The position numbers and the translations under genes are program-made. The notes below the pieces were generated by a model. That model was not told the DNA's origin. It worked only from the letters and a program-made list of their open reading frames with translations, and did not search any database. From Alicyclobacillus fastidiosus (GTDB lineage Bacteria > Bacillota > Bacilli > Alicyclobacillales > Alicyclobacillaceae), in assembly GCF_026651875.1 (NCBI RefSeq), contig NZ_CP104067.1, positions 1,240,001 through 1,304,000 on the forward strand: a stretch of DNA of 64,000 bases, in the 5' to 3' direction. Positions 16,356 through 26,649 of this stretch are shown piece by piece. Within the stretch, counting starts at the first letter, position 1; each line of letters begins with the position of its first letter.

Positions 16356-16424
16356 TTTACTTCCCCTCCCTCGCGATAAACCAATTATAAAATAAATATT
16401 CAGAAGTATAATATACAAAATGAA

Positions 16425-16445
16425 AATAATTTTTAAAATATTATT
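16425..16445. promoter_or_regulatory. AT-rich palindrome, candidate MurR operator
   Basis: AATAAT (16425-16430) and ATTATT (16440-16445) flank a TTTTAAAA core. The whole 21-base element is palindromic apart from one symmetric mismatch pair. It overlaps the -35 box of the murR promoter and lies in the namZ/murR divergent spacer, a natural position for a repressor acting on both arms. Confidence 0.35.
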
Positions 16446-16472
16446 GATGATATGTGAATTTACTTTTATACT
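16444..16472 (+). promoter_or_regulatory. Sigma-A promoter of murR
   Basis: TTGATG (16444-16449) and TATACT (16467-16472) are separated by exactly 17 bases. They lie 28 bases before the murR start at 16500. Confidence 0.65.
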
Positions 16473-16499
16473 GGACTCATTCGTGGAGGTTGATGAACC

Positions 16500-17354
16500 G
16501 TGGTGCCAAGTGGGGGTTTGATTCGTCTTCGGGAAGCACTTCCGAGACTATCTGATTCTGAAGCGAGAATTGCAGAGTTTATCATTCAAAACCCGTCTGA
16601 GTTTGTCCATTTGACGATACAGGAATTGGCATCGCGCAGCCAGAGCAGTCCTGCGGCGGCCGTTCGCTTGTGGAAGTCACTCGGCTTTACCGGCTATCAG
16701 GAATTTAAAATACGCGTGGCCAGCGACGTTCAATCCAATGTGGCCGAAGAGTACAGTGAGCTGAAAGTCGGGAGTTCCTTCGCGTCGGTTCTCAGGTCTG
16801 TGGAAGAAAGGCATTTGCAGTCGATTCAAAATACCCTTCGCCTGCTGGATGAATCCGCGGTTGCAGAAGCGGTGCGAGTGATTCACCGCGCCTCCAAAGT
16901 GATGGCGTACGGAATTGGCGCATCTGGCGTCGTGGCGGAGGATTTGGCCCAAAAGTTGACGCGGATTGGATTTCCGGTCTACGAGGCCGCAGACTTCCAC
17001 AAGGCGGCTGTGTTGGCCTCCCACTTGAACGACCAGGATGTTCTCGTCTTGCTCTCTCATTCCGGTGCGACCTCGGAAGTGGTGGAGGTCGCTGAAATCG
17101 CCAAGCGAAAAGGCGCCCATCTGATTGCGGTGACCTGCTTTGGCGACACCCCGCTCTCCCGCATTGTCGACACGAAATTGTACGTAAGTGCGGTCGAACC
17201 AGAGGTTCGACTTGGTGCAACAACGTCTCGCATGGCTGCACTCACGGTCATTGACGTACTGCTCGTCTCGCTGGCGAACCAGTTTCGCGAGGAGATATAC
17301 GAGGCACTTGAGGTCACGAGAAATGTTGTGAAGAGCCATAAATTTCGTAACTGA
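16500..17354 (+). CDS. murR: RpiR-family transcriptional regulator with SIS domain, MurR-like
   Basis: Residues ~1-80 form the RpiR helix-turn-helix (LTIQELASRSQSSPAAAVRL). Residues ~110-260 form a SIS sugar-phosphate-binding domain (VMAYGIGASGVVAEDLAQKL, VLLSHSGATSEVVEVAEIAK). MurR proteins sense MurNAc-6-phosphate and repress murQ operons, which matches the divergent position next to namZ-murQ. The start is GTG 16500 (followed by a second GTG) with GTGGAGG ten bases upstream. At 284 aa the length is standard. It heads the plus-strand arm with the ABC importer and probably controls both arms through the shared spacer. Confidence 0.88.
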   Translation: MVPSGGLIRLREALPRLSDSEARIAEFIIQNPSEFVHLTIQELASRSQSSPAAAVRLWKSLGFTGYQEFKIRVASDVQSNVAEEYSELKVGSSFASVLRSVEERHLQSIQNTLRLLDESAVAEAVRVIHRASKVMAYGIGASGVVAEDLAQKLTRIGFPVYEAADFHKAAVLASHLNDQDVLVLLSHSGATSEVVEVAEIAKRKGAHLIAVTCFGDTPLSRIVDTKLYVSAVEPEVRLGATTSRMAALTVIDVLLVSLANQFREEIYEALEVTRNVVKSHKFRN

Positions 17355-17361
17355 GGTGAGC

Positions 17362-18279
17362 ATGTTGCGCAAAAGACGATGGCCAATCATTATTGGTTTT
17401 CTCACGCCGGCACTGGTCCTGTACCTGATGTTTATCGTCTATCCATTTCTCTCTAGTATTCGGTACAGCCTGTATAACTGGAACGGCGTCGGCCCGCTCG
17501 TGGACTTCATCGGCCTCAAGAATTTCACGTACGTCCTGTTTTCTCACGAGTTTGCGCCGCAATTCTGGCGAGCTGTCGCACACAATCTGTATTTCTTCGT
17601 CCTTTCCATGATTTTGACATCCGTATTCGGACTGTTTCTCGCTTATCTGCTCGTCGCTGTCAAAGAGCGTGCATCCCGCTGGTTTCAAGTGATCTACTTC
17701 ATTCCCATGGTCGTCCCACCTGTCGTCGTGGCCTACATCTGGAGCATGTACCTCGAGCCAGACTACGGAGCGATCTCGCGCGCCTTGACCGCACTTCACT
17801 TGAATGTGCTGAATGTTCCGTTTTTAGGAAGTGGAAGCTTGGCCCTGCCGACGATTGCGGTCATTACGGCCTGGGCGGGGATGGGCTTTCCCATCCTCAT
17901 CTTCATCGCAGCGATGATCAATATCCCGGAAGAGATGATCGAGGCGGCAAAGGTAGATGGCGCGTCGCGCACTAGGATCTTCTTTTCCGTGATTTTCCCC
18001 TTCATCAAACCGACCTTTTTGACCATCACGACACTCAACTTCGTCGGTGCGTTCGGAGCGTTTGACTACATCTACATTATGGAAGGGACGCAAGCGGGTC
18101 CGAACTATGCCACAGACGTGATTGGCACCCTGTTTTACCGGACTGCGTTCGGCGGATTTGGAACGACCGCGCAAGGTGTTGGCTTAGCGACGGCGCTGGC
18201 ATTCGTCGGTTTTATCATCGTCATGATCGCGTCTACATTTCTCGTGCTCTTGCAGCGAAAGGCGTCGATGGATCTGTAA
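17362..18279 (+). CDS. ABC sugar transporter permease, MalF type (MurNAc cluster)
   Basis: The protein has six predicted membrane helices. The EAA loop EEMIEAAKVDGASRTRIFFS lies near residue 195. ATG 17362 follows GAGG with a five-base spacing and lies just after the murR stop, so the two are co-transcribed. At ~305 aa it is normal for the family. It should pair with the next permease and the lipoprotein receptor encoded at 19196. No ATPase gene is present in the cluster, again implying a shared MsmX-like subunit. Confidence 0.88.
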   Translation: MLRKRRWPIIIGFLTPALVLYLMFIVYPFLSSIRYSLYNWNGVGPLVDFIGLKNFTYVLFSHEFAPQFWRAVAHNLYFFVLSMILTSVFGLFLAYLLVAVKERASRWFQVIYFIPMVVPPVVVAYIWSMYLEPDYGAISRALTALHLNVLNVPFLGSGSLALPTIAVITAWAGMGFPILIFIAAMINIPEEMIEAAKVDGASRTRIFFSVIFPFIKPTFLTITTLNFVGAFGAFDYIYIMEGTQAGPNYATDVIGTLFYRTAFGGFGTTAQGVGLATALAFVGFIIVMIASTFLVLLQRKASMDL

Positions 18280-18314
18280 ATGCGTGTCCGACCCTCTACA
18301 AAGGATGTGATCGA

Positions 18315-19136
18315 ATGCACTTCAAGCGTCCAATTCTAGCCTATGTCATCTTAGCCCTATTCGGCATCGTCGCGCTGTATCCGTTGATCGATATGTTGCT
18401 CATGTCGTTTAAGGACCTACCGGGCATTATTTCGCAACCGTTTAGTTGGCCGACCAGCTGGCATTTGGAAAACTACGTGAACGCGTGGGGCGAGGGAAAT
18501 CTGTTTTCCTACCTCATCAACACCGCCATCGTCTCCGTCGTGTCGGTCACCGTGATCACGTTTTTCTCGTCGATGGCGGCGTACGTCATCGCGCGCTTCA
18601 ACTTTAAGGGGAACCAGATTATCTATTTGACGTTTCTCGCAGGTCTTGCGCTGCCTATTCAAATGATCGCAGTGCCCCTGTTCATTCTCATGAAGCAGTT
18701 GTACCTGATTGATAATCTCCTTTCTGTCATCCTAATTTACTCGGCAAGTGGACTGTCTTTCAGCGTCTTCTTGCTTGTCAACTTTATCCGCAGTGTACCA
18801 AAGGATTTGGAAGAGGCGGCGTTTATCGATGGCGCGGGGCACCTGCAAACCTACTGGCACGTCATTCTCCCGCTGATTCGGCCATCCCTGAGCACGACGG
18901 CTTTACTCAACTTCATCTCTGCGTGGAATGGATTCTTCTTTCCGCTCATTCTTCTCTCCAACCCGAATCGGATGACCGTTGCGGTGGGGGTGCTGTCGTT
19001 TGTGGGCCAATACTCCACGCAGTGGAACCTGTTGCTTCCAGCGCTGGTCATCGTCATGTTGCCGACCATCATCGTGTTTGTGATTGCGTCGCGCCAATTC
19101 ATTCGGAACATGACGGCGGGGGCCGTGAAGATGTAA
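18315..19136 (+). CDS. ABC sugar transporter permease, MalG type (MurNAc cluster)
   Basis: This 273-aa permease has six helices and the EAA loop KDLEEAAFIDGAGHLQTYWH near residue 155. Its C-terminus RQFIRNMTAGAVKM is typical of MalG-type partners. ATG 18315 is preceded by AAAGGATGTGA, 35 bases after the MalF-type gene. The membrane channel would accept substrate delivered by the downstream lipoprotein. Confidence 0.88.
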   Translation: MHFKRPILAYVILALFGIVALYPLIDMLLMSFKDLPGIISQPFSWPTSWHLENYVNAWGEGNLFSYLINTAIVSVVSVTVITFFSSMAAYVIARFNFKGNQIIYLTFLAGLALPIQMIAVPLFILMKQLYLIDNLLSVILIYSASGLSFSVFLLVNFIRSVPKDLEEAAFIDGAGHLQTYWHVILPLIRPSLSTTALLNFISAWNGFFFPLILLSNPNRMTVAVGVLSFVGQYSTQWNLLLPALVIVMLPTIIVFVIASRQFIRNMTAGAVKM

Positions 19137-19195
19137 AGGAGGTGACCCGGATCAACCAGCCGGATAAGTCTCATATATCTAGAGGGGGAAAAGCC

Positions 19196-20515
19196 ATGAA
19201 AAAAACGAAAAAGGCGATGTTATCGACGCTCGCACTGGCGATGGCGGCAACTGGGGCGCTCGCAGGTTGTGGTACAGGCGGTACGGGAGGTACTCCTACC
19301 GTCACCGTGTGGTCCTGGCGCTCTCAGGACGCAGGCCTGTGGAAACAGGTGCAGGCGGCCCTGAATGCGAAAGGGGACAAGGTGAACATTCAGTTCCGCG
19401 CCATCAACGCCACGAGCTACGACTCGGTGTTACAGACGGCGATGGACGGGGGCAAGGGCCCTGACATCTTCTACGGGCGTGCGGGTGTCGGAACGCTCGA
19501 TTACGCCGCGGCCAACATGATAAGCCCAGTCGACAAAATCGCAAACCTGTCGGGCATCAACTCGGCCGCCCTGCAATCTGTGCAGTGGAAAGGGAAGACG
19601 TACGGCGTCCCGTTCGCGATTCAGACGATGGAAGTCTTCTACAACAAGGACATATTCAATAAGTACGGGTTGTCTGTTCCGAAGACGTGGGCCGACTTCC
19701 TGCACATCTGTCAGGTGCTAAAGTCCCACAATGTGACACCGATCTCGACCATGGGCATTCAAAGCTGGATGCTCGCGCTGAACTTTGACGAAATTGGCGC
19801 TACGATGCTTGGGGATAAATTCACGCAGCAGTTGGTCGACAAACAGGCGAAGTACACGGATGCCCCGTATGTCGATGCGCTTAGCAAATACCAGTCGCTT
19901 GCCCCGTACTTCGAGCCGAACTTCAAGGCCGTCGGGTCAGCCGGGAACGAGCAGGAGACCCAATTCGCGCTCGGGAATGCGGCGATGGTCATGGACGGCA
20001 TCTTCGATGTCCCGACCATTCAACAATTCAATCCCAAATTGAACATGGGCGCCTTTCTGATACCTCCAGCGACTTCGACGCAATCTGCGAAGATTGACTG
20101 GTACGTGGACGGAGATATTGCCTTGAACAGCAAGATCTCGAATGCTGCGGAGCAAAAAGCCGCAGAGGAGGTTTTGGCGTATACGGCGACGAAGCAGTTC
20201 GGCCAGGATTTCGCCGATATCGCAGGTGAGATTTCACCAATTGCCGGCGTTCAGGTCCCCAAGAAGTATCCACTGTCGATTCAAGCGTACAATTGGTATC
20301 AGACAGTACCGATTAACCCGACGTTCGGCATTCGCAGTCCCATGGACACGCCACCGCCGACTCCTATCACGAGCCAGACGAAGGATGCCGCGAGCAATGA
20401 CTCAGGAATTTTCTCGGCGGAACAAAAAGTGCTCTTGCCGCTTCTGACCAACCAGATGACGCCCGCAAAAGCTGCGAACGAAATACAGAGCACGGTGAAC
20501 TGGTACTTCAAGTAA
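19196..20515 (+). CDS. ABC transporter solute-binding lipoprotein (MurNAc cluster)
   Basis: ATG 19196 follows AGAGGGGGA and begins a lipoprotein signal peptide with lipobox L-A-G-C, so Cys25 is the lipidated residue. A Gly/Thr-rich linker follows. The mature part is a family-1 extracellular solute-binding protein (TVTVWSWRSQDAGLWKQVQA, GKTYGVPFAIQTMEVFYNK, VSVPKTW-type hinge). The protein is anchored to the outer face of the membrane and captures the sugar. An in-frame upstream extension to 18923 overlaps the permease and is rejected. Linked genes suggest a MurNAc-containing saccharide as ligand, though the ligand is not readable from sequence. Confidence 0.9.
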   Translation: MKKTKKAMLSTLALAMAATGALAGCGTGGTGGTPTVTVWSWRSQDAGLWKQVQAALNAKGDKVNIQFRAINATSYDSVLQTAMDGGKGPDIFYGRAGVGTLDYAAANMISPVDKIANLSGINSAALQSVQWKGKTYGVPFAIQTMEVFYNKDIFNKYGLSVPKTWADFLHICQVLKSHNVTPISTMGIQSWMLALNFDEIGATMLGDKFTQQLVDKQAKYTDAPYVDALSKYQSLAPYFEPNFKAVGSAGNEQETQFALGNAAMVMDGIFDVPTIQQFNPKLNMGAFLIPPATSTQSAKIDWYVDGDIALNSKISNAAEQKAAEEVLAYTATKQFGQDFADIAGEISPIAGVQVPKKYPLSIQAYNWYQTVPINPTFGIRSPMDTPPPTPITSQTKDAASNDSGIFSAEQKVLLPLLTNQMTPAKAANEIQSTVNWYFK

Positions 20516-20540
20516 TTCTCCACGCGAACAGCATCACGCG

Positions 20541-20573
20541 ACGGAGCGGCGCTACGACAGTCCGCTCCGTTTT
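20541..20573 (+). terminator. Stem-loop after the solute-binding protein gene
   Basis: ACGGAGCGG (20541-20549) pairs perfectly with CCGCTCCGT (20562-20570), followed by a short TTTT. The short T-run suggests partial termination, so the downstream peptidase and GlcD/GlcF genes may be expressed at a lower level by read-through. Confidence 0.65.
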
Positions 20574-20681
20574 CATCGTACTCGTGGAGTTTATCGCACT
20601 GCCATTCCACGACGTACAATGACTGACAAACGATGCTCGCGTCAGATGTGTACTCGTTCGTGAAAGTGAGGGGATTACGAG

Positions 20682-21905
20682 ATGGATGAACTGCTTCCAG
20701 GCGTCTTTGCAGACATGTTGCGCCCGCAGTACTGGCTGAGTCGATGTCGGGACGGGCGAGCGTACCAGGTAGACGCGTGTAACGATGGCATCGCGCAGTC
20801 AGGCACACTTTACGCATTGACCGAGACGGCGGAATTTCCAGTCGTTACACCGCTCCGCCCAGCAGATGTTCGATTCGATGAACAGGGAAGAGCAATCACA
20901 GACCGGGACTGGGACTTGATGGAAGACGTTTCGCGGGTTCGGACGTGTTCCCCAACTCCCGGATTTGCCGTGGAGTCGACTGATTTGCGCCGCTTTGCGG
21001 TGGCGACGCCCGCATTCCAATCCCCGACGGACAAAGAGTTTGACGAGCTCCAGGACACCACCCTCCACACGTTCGAACCGCTCGTCGTGGTGGGGGAGAG
21101 TCAGGATGCCAACTGGCTTTACGTGTACACGACCACCTATCGAGGATTTGTGGCGAAGCAGGCGGTCGCCGTGACGACGTGGGAAAATTTTAAACAACTG
21201 CGGTCTTCTCCGTCGTTTGTCGTCGTGACGAAACCGTTTACGCTGACCCAACCGCAGCCGTACGATGCGAAGGTCTCCCGCAGGTGGCTCGAGTTTGCCG
21301 CCGTTCTACCGCTTTTTGAGAGCGGGGAGAACTTAGGCAGACAACATGTTCTCGGCAATATCTGCGTCTTCCTACCTGTGCGCGAGCGCGACGGAGAATT
21401 GACGATGCGACCGGCCTACGTGCCGCGTGCGGATGTGCACGTAGGGTGGCTGCCCTTCACGCGCCAATCCTGTGTGTCGATGGCCTTCACCTTGCTGCAC
21501 GAGCGGTATGGTTGGGGCGGTCGACTCGGGGTTCACGACTGCTCGAGCTTTACGCGCGACGTGCATCGGACAATGGGGGTAGAACTGCCGCGCGACGCGG
21601 GCGTGCAGGAGAGGGCCTTGCTTTGGCGCATTGCTTTTCCAGAAGGAATCAGCGGTCGTGATAAGGGTCGGCAATTGGAACAGCTTCAGCCAGGCGATTT
21701 GCTCTATATGCCAGGCCACACCATGATTTACCTCGGTTCCATTCAAGGTAGACCGTACGTCATCCACGACTTTGCCGGATATGTGGTGGAAGGCACCGAA
21801 ATACCCATCAATCAGGTGATGGTCTCGACCCTGGACATTCACACAAAGTCAGGTGCCACCTATCTCGAAAAACTTTCCTCTGCCGGGGCGGTGATGGTGC
21901 AGTGA
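20682..21905 (+). CDS. Cytoplasmic NlpC/P60 peptidase with SH3 domains, YkfC-like murein-peptide endopeptidase
   Basis: This 407-aa protein has SH3b-like beta regions at ~50-250 and a C-terminal NlpC/P60 domain. The catalytic Cys287 lies in GVHDCSSFTRDV, His346 in MPGHTMIYLG and a third His362 in VIHDFAGY. The layout matches YkfC, the gamma-D-glutamyl-diamino-acid endopeptidase that cuts L-Ala-D-Glu-diamino acid peptides during recycling. There is no signal peptide (MDELLPGVFADMLRPQYW), so it should act in the cytoplasm. ATG 20682 follows GAGGGGATTACGAG. The stop overlaps the glcD-like start by four bases. Together with the sugar genes it would complete disposal of imported muropeptides. Confidence 0.82.
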   Translation: MDELLPGVFADMLRPQYWLSRCRDGRAYQVDACNDGIAQSGTLYALTETAEFPVVTPLRPADVRFDEQGRAITDRDWDLMEDVSRVRTCSPTPGFAVESTDLRRFAVATPAFQSPTDKEFDELQDTTLHTFEPLVVVGESQDANWLYVYTTTYRGFVAKQAVAVTTWENFKQLRSSPSFVVVTKPFTLTQPQPYDAKVSRRWLEFAAVLPLFESGENLGRQHVLGNICVFLPVRERDGELTMRPAYVPRADVHVGWLPFTRQSCVSMAFTLLHERYGWGGRLGVHDCSSFTRDVHRTMGVELPRDAGVQERALLWRIAFPEGISGRDKGRQLEQLQPGDLLYMPGHTMIYLGSIQGRPYVIHDFAGYVVEGTEIPINQVMVSTLDIHTKSGATYLEKLSSAGAVMVQ

Positions 21906-23310
21906 AGGCAGACGTGTTGGAGAAAATCACAGAGATCGTCGGAACCGAAGGCGTGTTGATTACGCCCAATAGCCTCTATGCGTATTCGTTTGACGCGACG
22001 CCGATTTTGCGGGCGAATCCGGATGTCGTCGTCATCCCGAGGACGACAAAGCAACTGGCCCAGGTGCTCCAGCTGGCGGATGCTCACAAAATCCCAGTCA
22101 TTCCACGTGGATCCGGTACGAATCTCGCCGGGGGCACGATTCCCGTGGAGGGAGGAATCGTCCTCAACATGACGCAATTCAACCAAATCTATGAGATAGA
22201 CGAGAAGAATCTCACTGTGACCGTCGGACCAGGCGTCATCACGGCCGACCTGCACAAAGCAGTCGAATCGGTGGGCTTGTTCTACCCGCCGGATCCTGGG
22301 AGTCAGCGGATTTCCACGATTGGTGGGAACGTCGCACAGTGTGCAGGGGGCATGCGCGGACTGAAATACGGCGTCACGAAGGATTACGTGCTTGGCCTCG
22401 AATACGTCCTCCCGTCCGGCCAAGTCCTGCGCGCGGGCGGCAAGAACTATAAGGATGTCGCAGGGTATGACCTCACGCGCCTGTTGGTGGGCTCGGAAGG
22501 CACGCTGGCGGTGATCACGGAGTTGACGCTCAAGCTGTTGCCGCTGCCACAGACCAAGCGAACGCTCGTCGTGTTCTGCGCACAGATGGTGGATGCCGCA
22601 CGCATTGTCGAGCGCACCGTGGCCGATAAGATCATTCCGGCCACGATGGAATTTCTCGATCAAGCGACCATGCGTGTCGTCGACGAGTTCTCCCACCTCG
22701 GCCTGCCTCGCGACGTCGCTGCGATGTTACTGATTGAGCAGGATGGGTCGGAGCAGCAGGTCGCCCGCGATATCGACCGCATCGCGGCCATTGCTCGGCA
22801 AGAGGGGGCCGTGGACGTACAGGTGGCGAAGACGCCCGAGGAGGGTGCGAAGCTGATGGCCGCTCGACGGTCTGCCCTCGCCGCCCTGTCGCGCCTGCGC
22901 CCCACGACGATTTTGGAGGATGCGACCGTCCCGCGCGCTCGGCTGGCAGAAATGGTGGAGGCCGTAGAACGCATCGCCGATAAATATCAAGTACAAATCT
23001 GTACGTTTGGCCACGCCGGGGATGGGAATTTGCATCCCACGTGTCTGACGGACGAGCGCAATCACGAGGAGATTCACCGCGTCGAGCAGGCGTTTGACGA
23101 GATTTTTCAGACGGCCCTAGGGCTCGGCGGGACCATCACCGGCGAGCACGGCGTCGGCATGGCCAAGCTCAAATACCTCCCGCAGCGCGTCGGTGAAGGC
23201 GGCATGGAATTGATGCAGGCGATTAAACGCGCGTTCGATCCCAACGGCATCATGAATCCTGGCAAAGTGGTCGCGAGAAGTGCGCGCCAAAGAATCGTGG
23301 TGAACCAGCC

Positions 23311-23314
<4 letters not shown>
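21902..23314 (+). CDS. FAD-linked oxidase subunit, GlcD/D-lactate dehydrogenase type
   Basis: The protein is a 470-aa PCMH-type flavoprotein. Its FAD-binding segments are VIPRGSGTNLAGGTIPVEGG (~residues 68-87), PPDPGSQRISTIGGNVAQCAGG (~128) and DYVLGLEYVLPSGQ. The C-terminal oxidase cap ends GGTITGEHGVGMAKLKYLP. It starts at GTG 21902 inside the preceding stop and ends overlapping the Fe-S subunit start, a tightly coupled arrangement. Family members oxidise glycolate or D-lactate and pass electrons to the respiratory chain. D-lactate is the favoured substrate here because MurQ releases it. The choice between D-lactate and glycolate is inference from context. Confidence 0.85.
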
Positions 23315-24624
<1,310 letters not shown>

Positions 24625-25102
24625 GGGCTCGACTGCTATCTGTTGTTGCAACTCGAAGCCATACGTGGCACGGGTCGCGCGAGGGAATGCACCACGGTTC
24701 ATTTTCTCGTGTGACCCTTATGTCGGTCATGGGGAGGTTCGTGACACACGAGGCTTGGGACAAAGGAAAGGGTGACTCGAATGATTTCATACCAAGAAGG
24801 CAACAAGCCCTGAAGGGCATACATACTACACTCGTGATGAATTCCACGGGATAGAAGATGGTGGACGTCTGTTGTTTAAATGGCACCCGACAAGTGAATT
24901 AAAAGGCACAAGGGTATTCCCGACATTCCTGCGAGATTCATTGCGCGACTTGCCAGAGACTACGGTTCACATTTTGCACCAGGATGCGGAGTAAGTCGTT
25001 TTAATGTGGCATTTTACTGCAAGTTGTGGTACCGAAAATTCACAGGTTGATCCAGTTTCCTCCTGTGGGAGATAGGCACCACGATGGGTGCCTTTAAAAA
25101 AG
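24625..25102. other. Intergenic region after the MurNAc cluster
   Basis: It contains a CTCGTGTG/CACACGAG inverted repeat (24706-24713 and 24745-24752), the frameshifted small reading frame at 24781-24994, and a GGCACC/GGTGCC hairpin (25075-25080 and 25087-25092) followed by TTT. No clear terminator follows the Fe-S subunit directly. Confidence 0.5.
24781..24994 (+). pseudogene. Small frameshifted gene, unrecognised (~70 aa when joined)
   Basis: ATG 24781 is preceded by AAAGGAAAGGG at good spacing but meets a stop after ten codons at 24811. In the +1 frame, coding-like sequence continues at once (EGHTYYTRDEFHG, then LLFKWHPTSELKG and VFPTFLRDSLRDLPETTV) to TAA 24992-24994. One indel near 24808 would join the two into a single acidic protein with no membrane segment. 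I do not recognise the family. It may be a recently broken gene or carry a base-call error. Confidence 0.35.
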
Positions 25103-25291
25103 TTATTTTGTGCTATTGTCGCGCAAATTTTCGTTTTCATGTAATTGATTTAAAAACCGATCCCAATACCACAAGCCAAAAAAAGTACCAATAATCATGG
25201 CAGACCCAATACCTATCCACACGGCAGTTTCAGTCTCCATATCCGTAAACCACGACATCATTTCTGGACCCAAATTCTCACTTCCCTCCAT
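25103..25291 (-). CDS. Small single-pass membrane protein, unknown function
   Basis: Around 60 residues. An acidic N-terminus is followed by one clear membrane helix (AVWIGIGSAMIIGTFFGLWY) and a charged tail (HENENLRDNSTK). ATG 25291 has AGGGA eight bases upstream. An in-frame extension to 25414 would add ~40 residues but lacks conserved character. A 16-base palindrome (25305-25320) lies immediately upstream. It belongs to no family I recognise. Its gene points the same way as the two following minus-strand genes but is separated from them by over 200 bases. Confidence 0.45.
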   Translation of the reverse strand: MEGSENLGPEMMSWFTDMETETAVWIGIGSAMIIGTFFGLWYWDRFLNQLHENENLRDNSTK

Positions 25292-25304
25292 AGTGATGTC
25301 CCTA

Positions 25305-25320
25305 GTGTGCCTCGGCACAC
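25305..25320. repeat. Short perfect inverted repeat upstream of the small membrane protein gene
   Basis: GTGTGCC (25305-25311) and GGCACAC (25314-25320) are separated by two bases. The position 14 bases before the putative start suggests an operator or a structure affecting translation. Confidence 0.4.
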
Positions 25321-25523
25321 GAGAGAAAAAGCGCAGCAAAAATTGGAGAGTAAGATGGGTTTGCGGATTCATTGTGAATTCACGGACAAGGAATTTGCCG
25401 TAAAACCGGGCCAAACACTGTTTTAGATACCAGTGCGTAGACGGACGACCCAGTGATATTTACCTAGGTCGTCGCCGCTTGGTACAAATATTTCCTTACC
25501 GCCCCCGTTCGATAATGTAACCG

Positions 25524-26033
25524 TCACTGTTGTACACTTTCCCCTCCAGATATGCGCAGCGCATGATCATGCCATGTCACTTTTTCAAGCGTGGTCTGGT
25601 TGACATCGGTCCGCGCCATGACATAGAACACTTTGGGAAGTTCGTGTCCACGAATGTCCCATGTGGCAGACCAAGTCCCGTCTTTTCCTATCCGCGTAGT
25701 CGCGATGCGTTGAAGCGGAGCAGTGGAGTGCAAGGCGTATCTGCCGCTGTACTCTTCTACGTCATCGCGCGGGACATAGTAGATGTTCATGATATGCCCG
25801 TTCCATGGGTTATATGGCGAATAAAAGATGACCTTCCCGTTTTGGTTCTGAATGTAAATGTGCGGATTGGCCATGTTCTGCCACCGTGGCAGTTGAATTT
25901 CTGCGGGCTTGTCCGCGATGGACATTGGTAATGCTTGGCTCGCAATGGCGGCTTCCCGCTTCGAGTCGTCGTCACCACATCCCACGAGCAGTACACTTGT
26001 CATGGCGACAGCGCATAGGGTACGGACCTTCAT
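25524..26033 (-). CDS. Putative lipoprotein, unknown function
   Basis: ATG 26033 follows GGAGTG at eight bases. The N-terminus is a lipoprotein signal (KVRTLCAVAMTSVLLVGC) with Cys19 as the predicted lipidated residue, followed by an acidic spacer GDDDSKRE. The remaining ~150 residues are rich in aromatic and beta-type sequence (HIYIQNQNGKVIFYSPYNPW, YYVPRDDVEEYSG, GTWSATWDIRG). They suggest an extracellular beta-sandwich. There are no catalytic motifs. It is expected on the outer face of the membrane. It is a lone gene in a sparse region, and no function can be assigned. Confidence 0.6.
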   Translation of the reverse strand: MKVRTLCAVAMTSVLLVGCGDDDSKREAAIASQALPMSIADKPAEIQLPRWQNMANPHIYIQNQNGKVIFYSPYNPWNGHIMNIYYVPRDDVEEYSGRYALHSTAPLQRIATTRIGKDGTWSATWDIRGHELPKVFYVMARTDVNQTTLEKVTWHDHALRISGGESVQQ

Positions 26034-26256
26034 GGCGCACACTCCGTTCTGATGGCGTTTGCGATTAGTTTGTACCACACTCTATATCTTTATTTACCTC
26101 GTAACGAACATGAGAAAGATTTCCCTTTATTTTCTTTGAACACAGTATTTTCATCTATTCACATACAAAGGCTGGAGGCTCATCTATCAACTTAAGCGAG
26201 TTACGATCTCGGCCTTATAACAGTCGGCAAAAAGATACCGCATATCTGCGAGTGTC

Positions 26257-26649
26257 TTAATCCAACGGTGTCAACTGCTTAAGCAAATACTCCACAGAAT
26301 ACCCATCAATCTCAACGTCGCAAGTGGCTTCACCAATAGATTTAACCTTTCCGATCTTGCGAAAAAAGTTGTCTGCGAAGTCGTTAACCTGGACATGGCT
26401 ACCTATTCTCAACTCTGCTTTGTTATTGGGCTTATCCAACAGCATTGCCCTACTTTCAAAGATCGTCCGATACAGCGCAATCGCCGGGTTGTTCTCCTGC
26501 TCCCACTCTTGATTGTTAATGGACGGTAGGCCTAGTTCATTTTTCATGCGTGTCATGAGCCCTGCTAGTGCCTTGTCACGCTCTTGGTTGCTCATATCTG
26601 CTTGCATTGTGGCTTCGTATTCTGAATGAATCTCTGACAGTTTGGTCAT
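26257..26649 (-). CDS. Hypothetical protein with C-terminal KOW/SH3-like segment
   Basis: ATG 26649 follows GGAGGTTGAGG, better placed than the in-frame start at 26664. The ~130-aa product has a helical, charged N-terminal half (SEIHSEYEATMQADMSNQER). The C-terminal half reads LRIGSHVQVNDFADNFFRKIGKVKSI-type, resembling small beta-barrel KOW/SH3 modules that bind nucleic acid or proteins. No signal peptide or membrane helix is present, so it should be cytosolic. The KOW resemblance is weak. It is transcribed toward the lipoprotein gene, 220 bases away. Confidence 0.5.
   Translation of the reverse strand: MTKLSEIHSEYEATMQADMSNQERDKALAGLMTRMKNELGLPSINNQEWEQENNPAIALYRTIFESRAMLLDKPNNKAELRIGSHVQVNDFADNFFRKIGKVKSIGEATCDVEIDGYSVEYLLKQLTPLD

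Noticed and set aside
18923-19195. Upstream extension of the solute-binding lipoprotein
   Set aside because: It overlaps the permease gene. The lipoprotein signal starts at 19196 behind a clear ribosome binding site.
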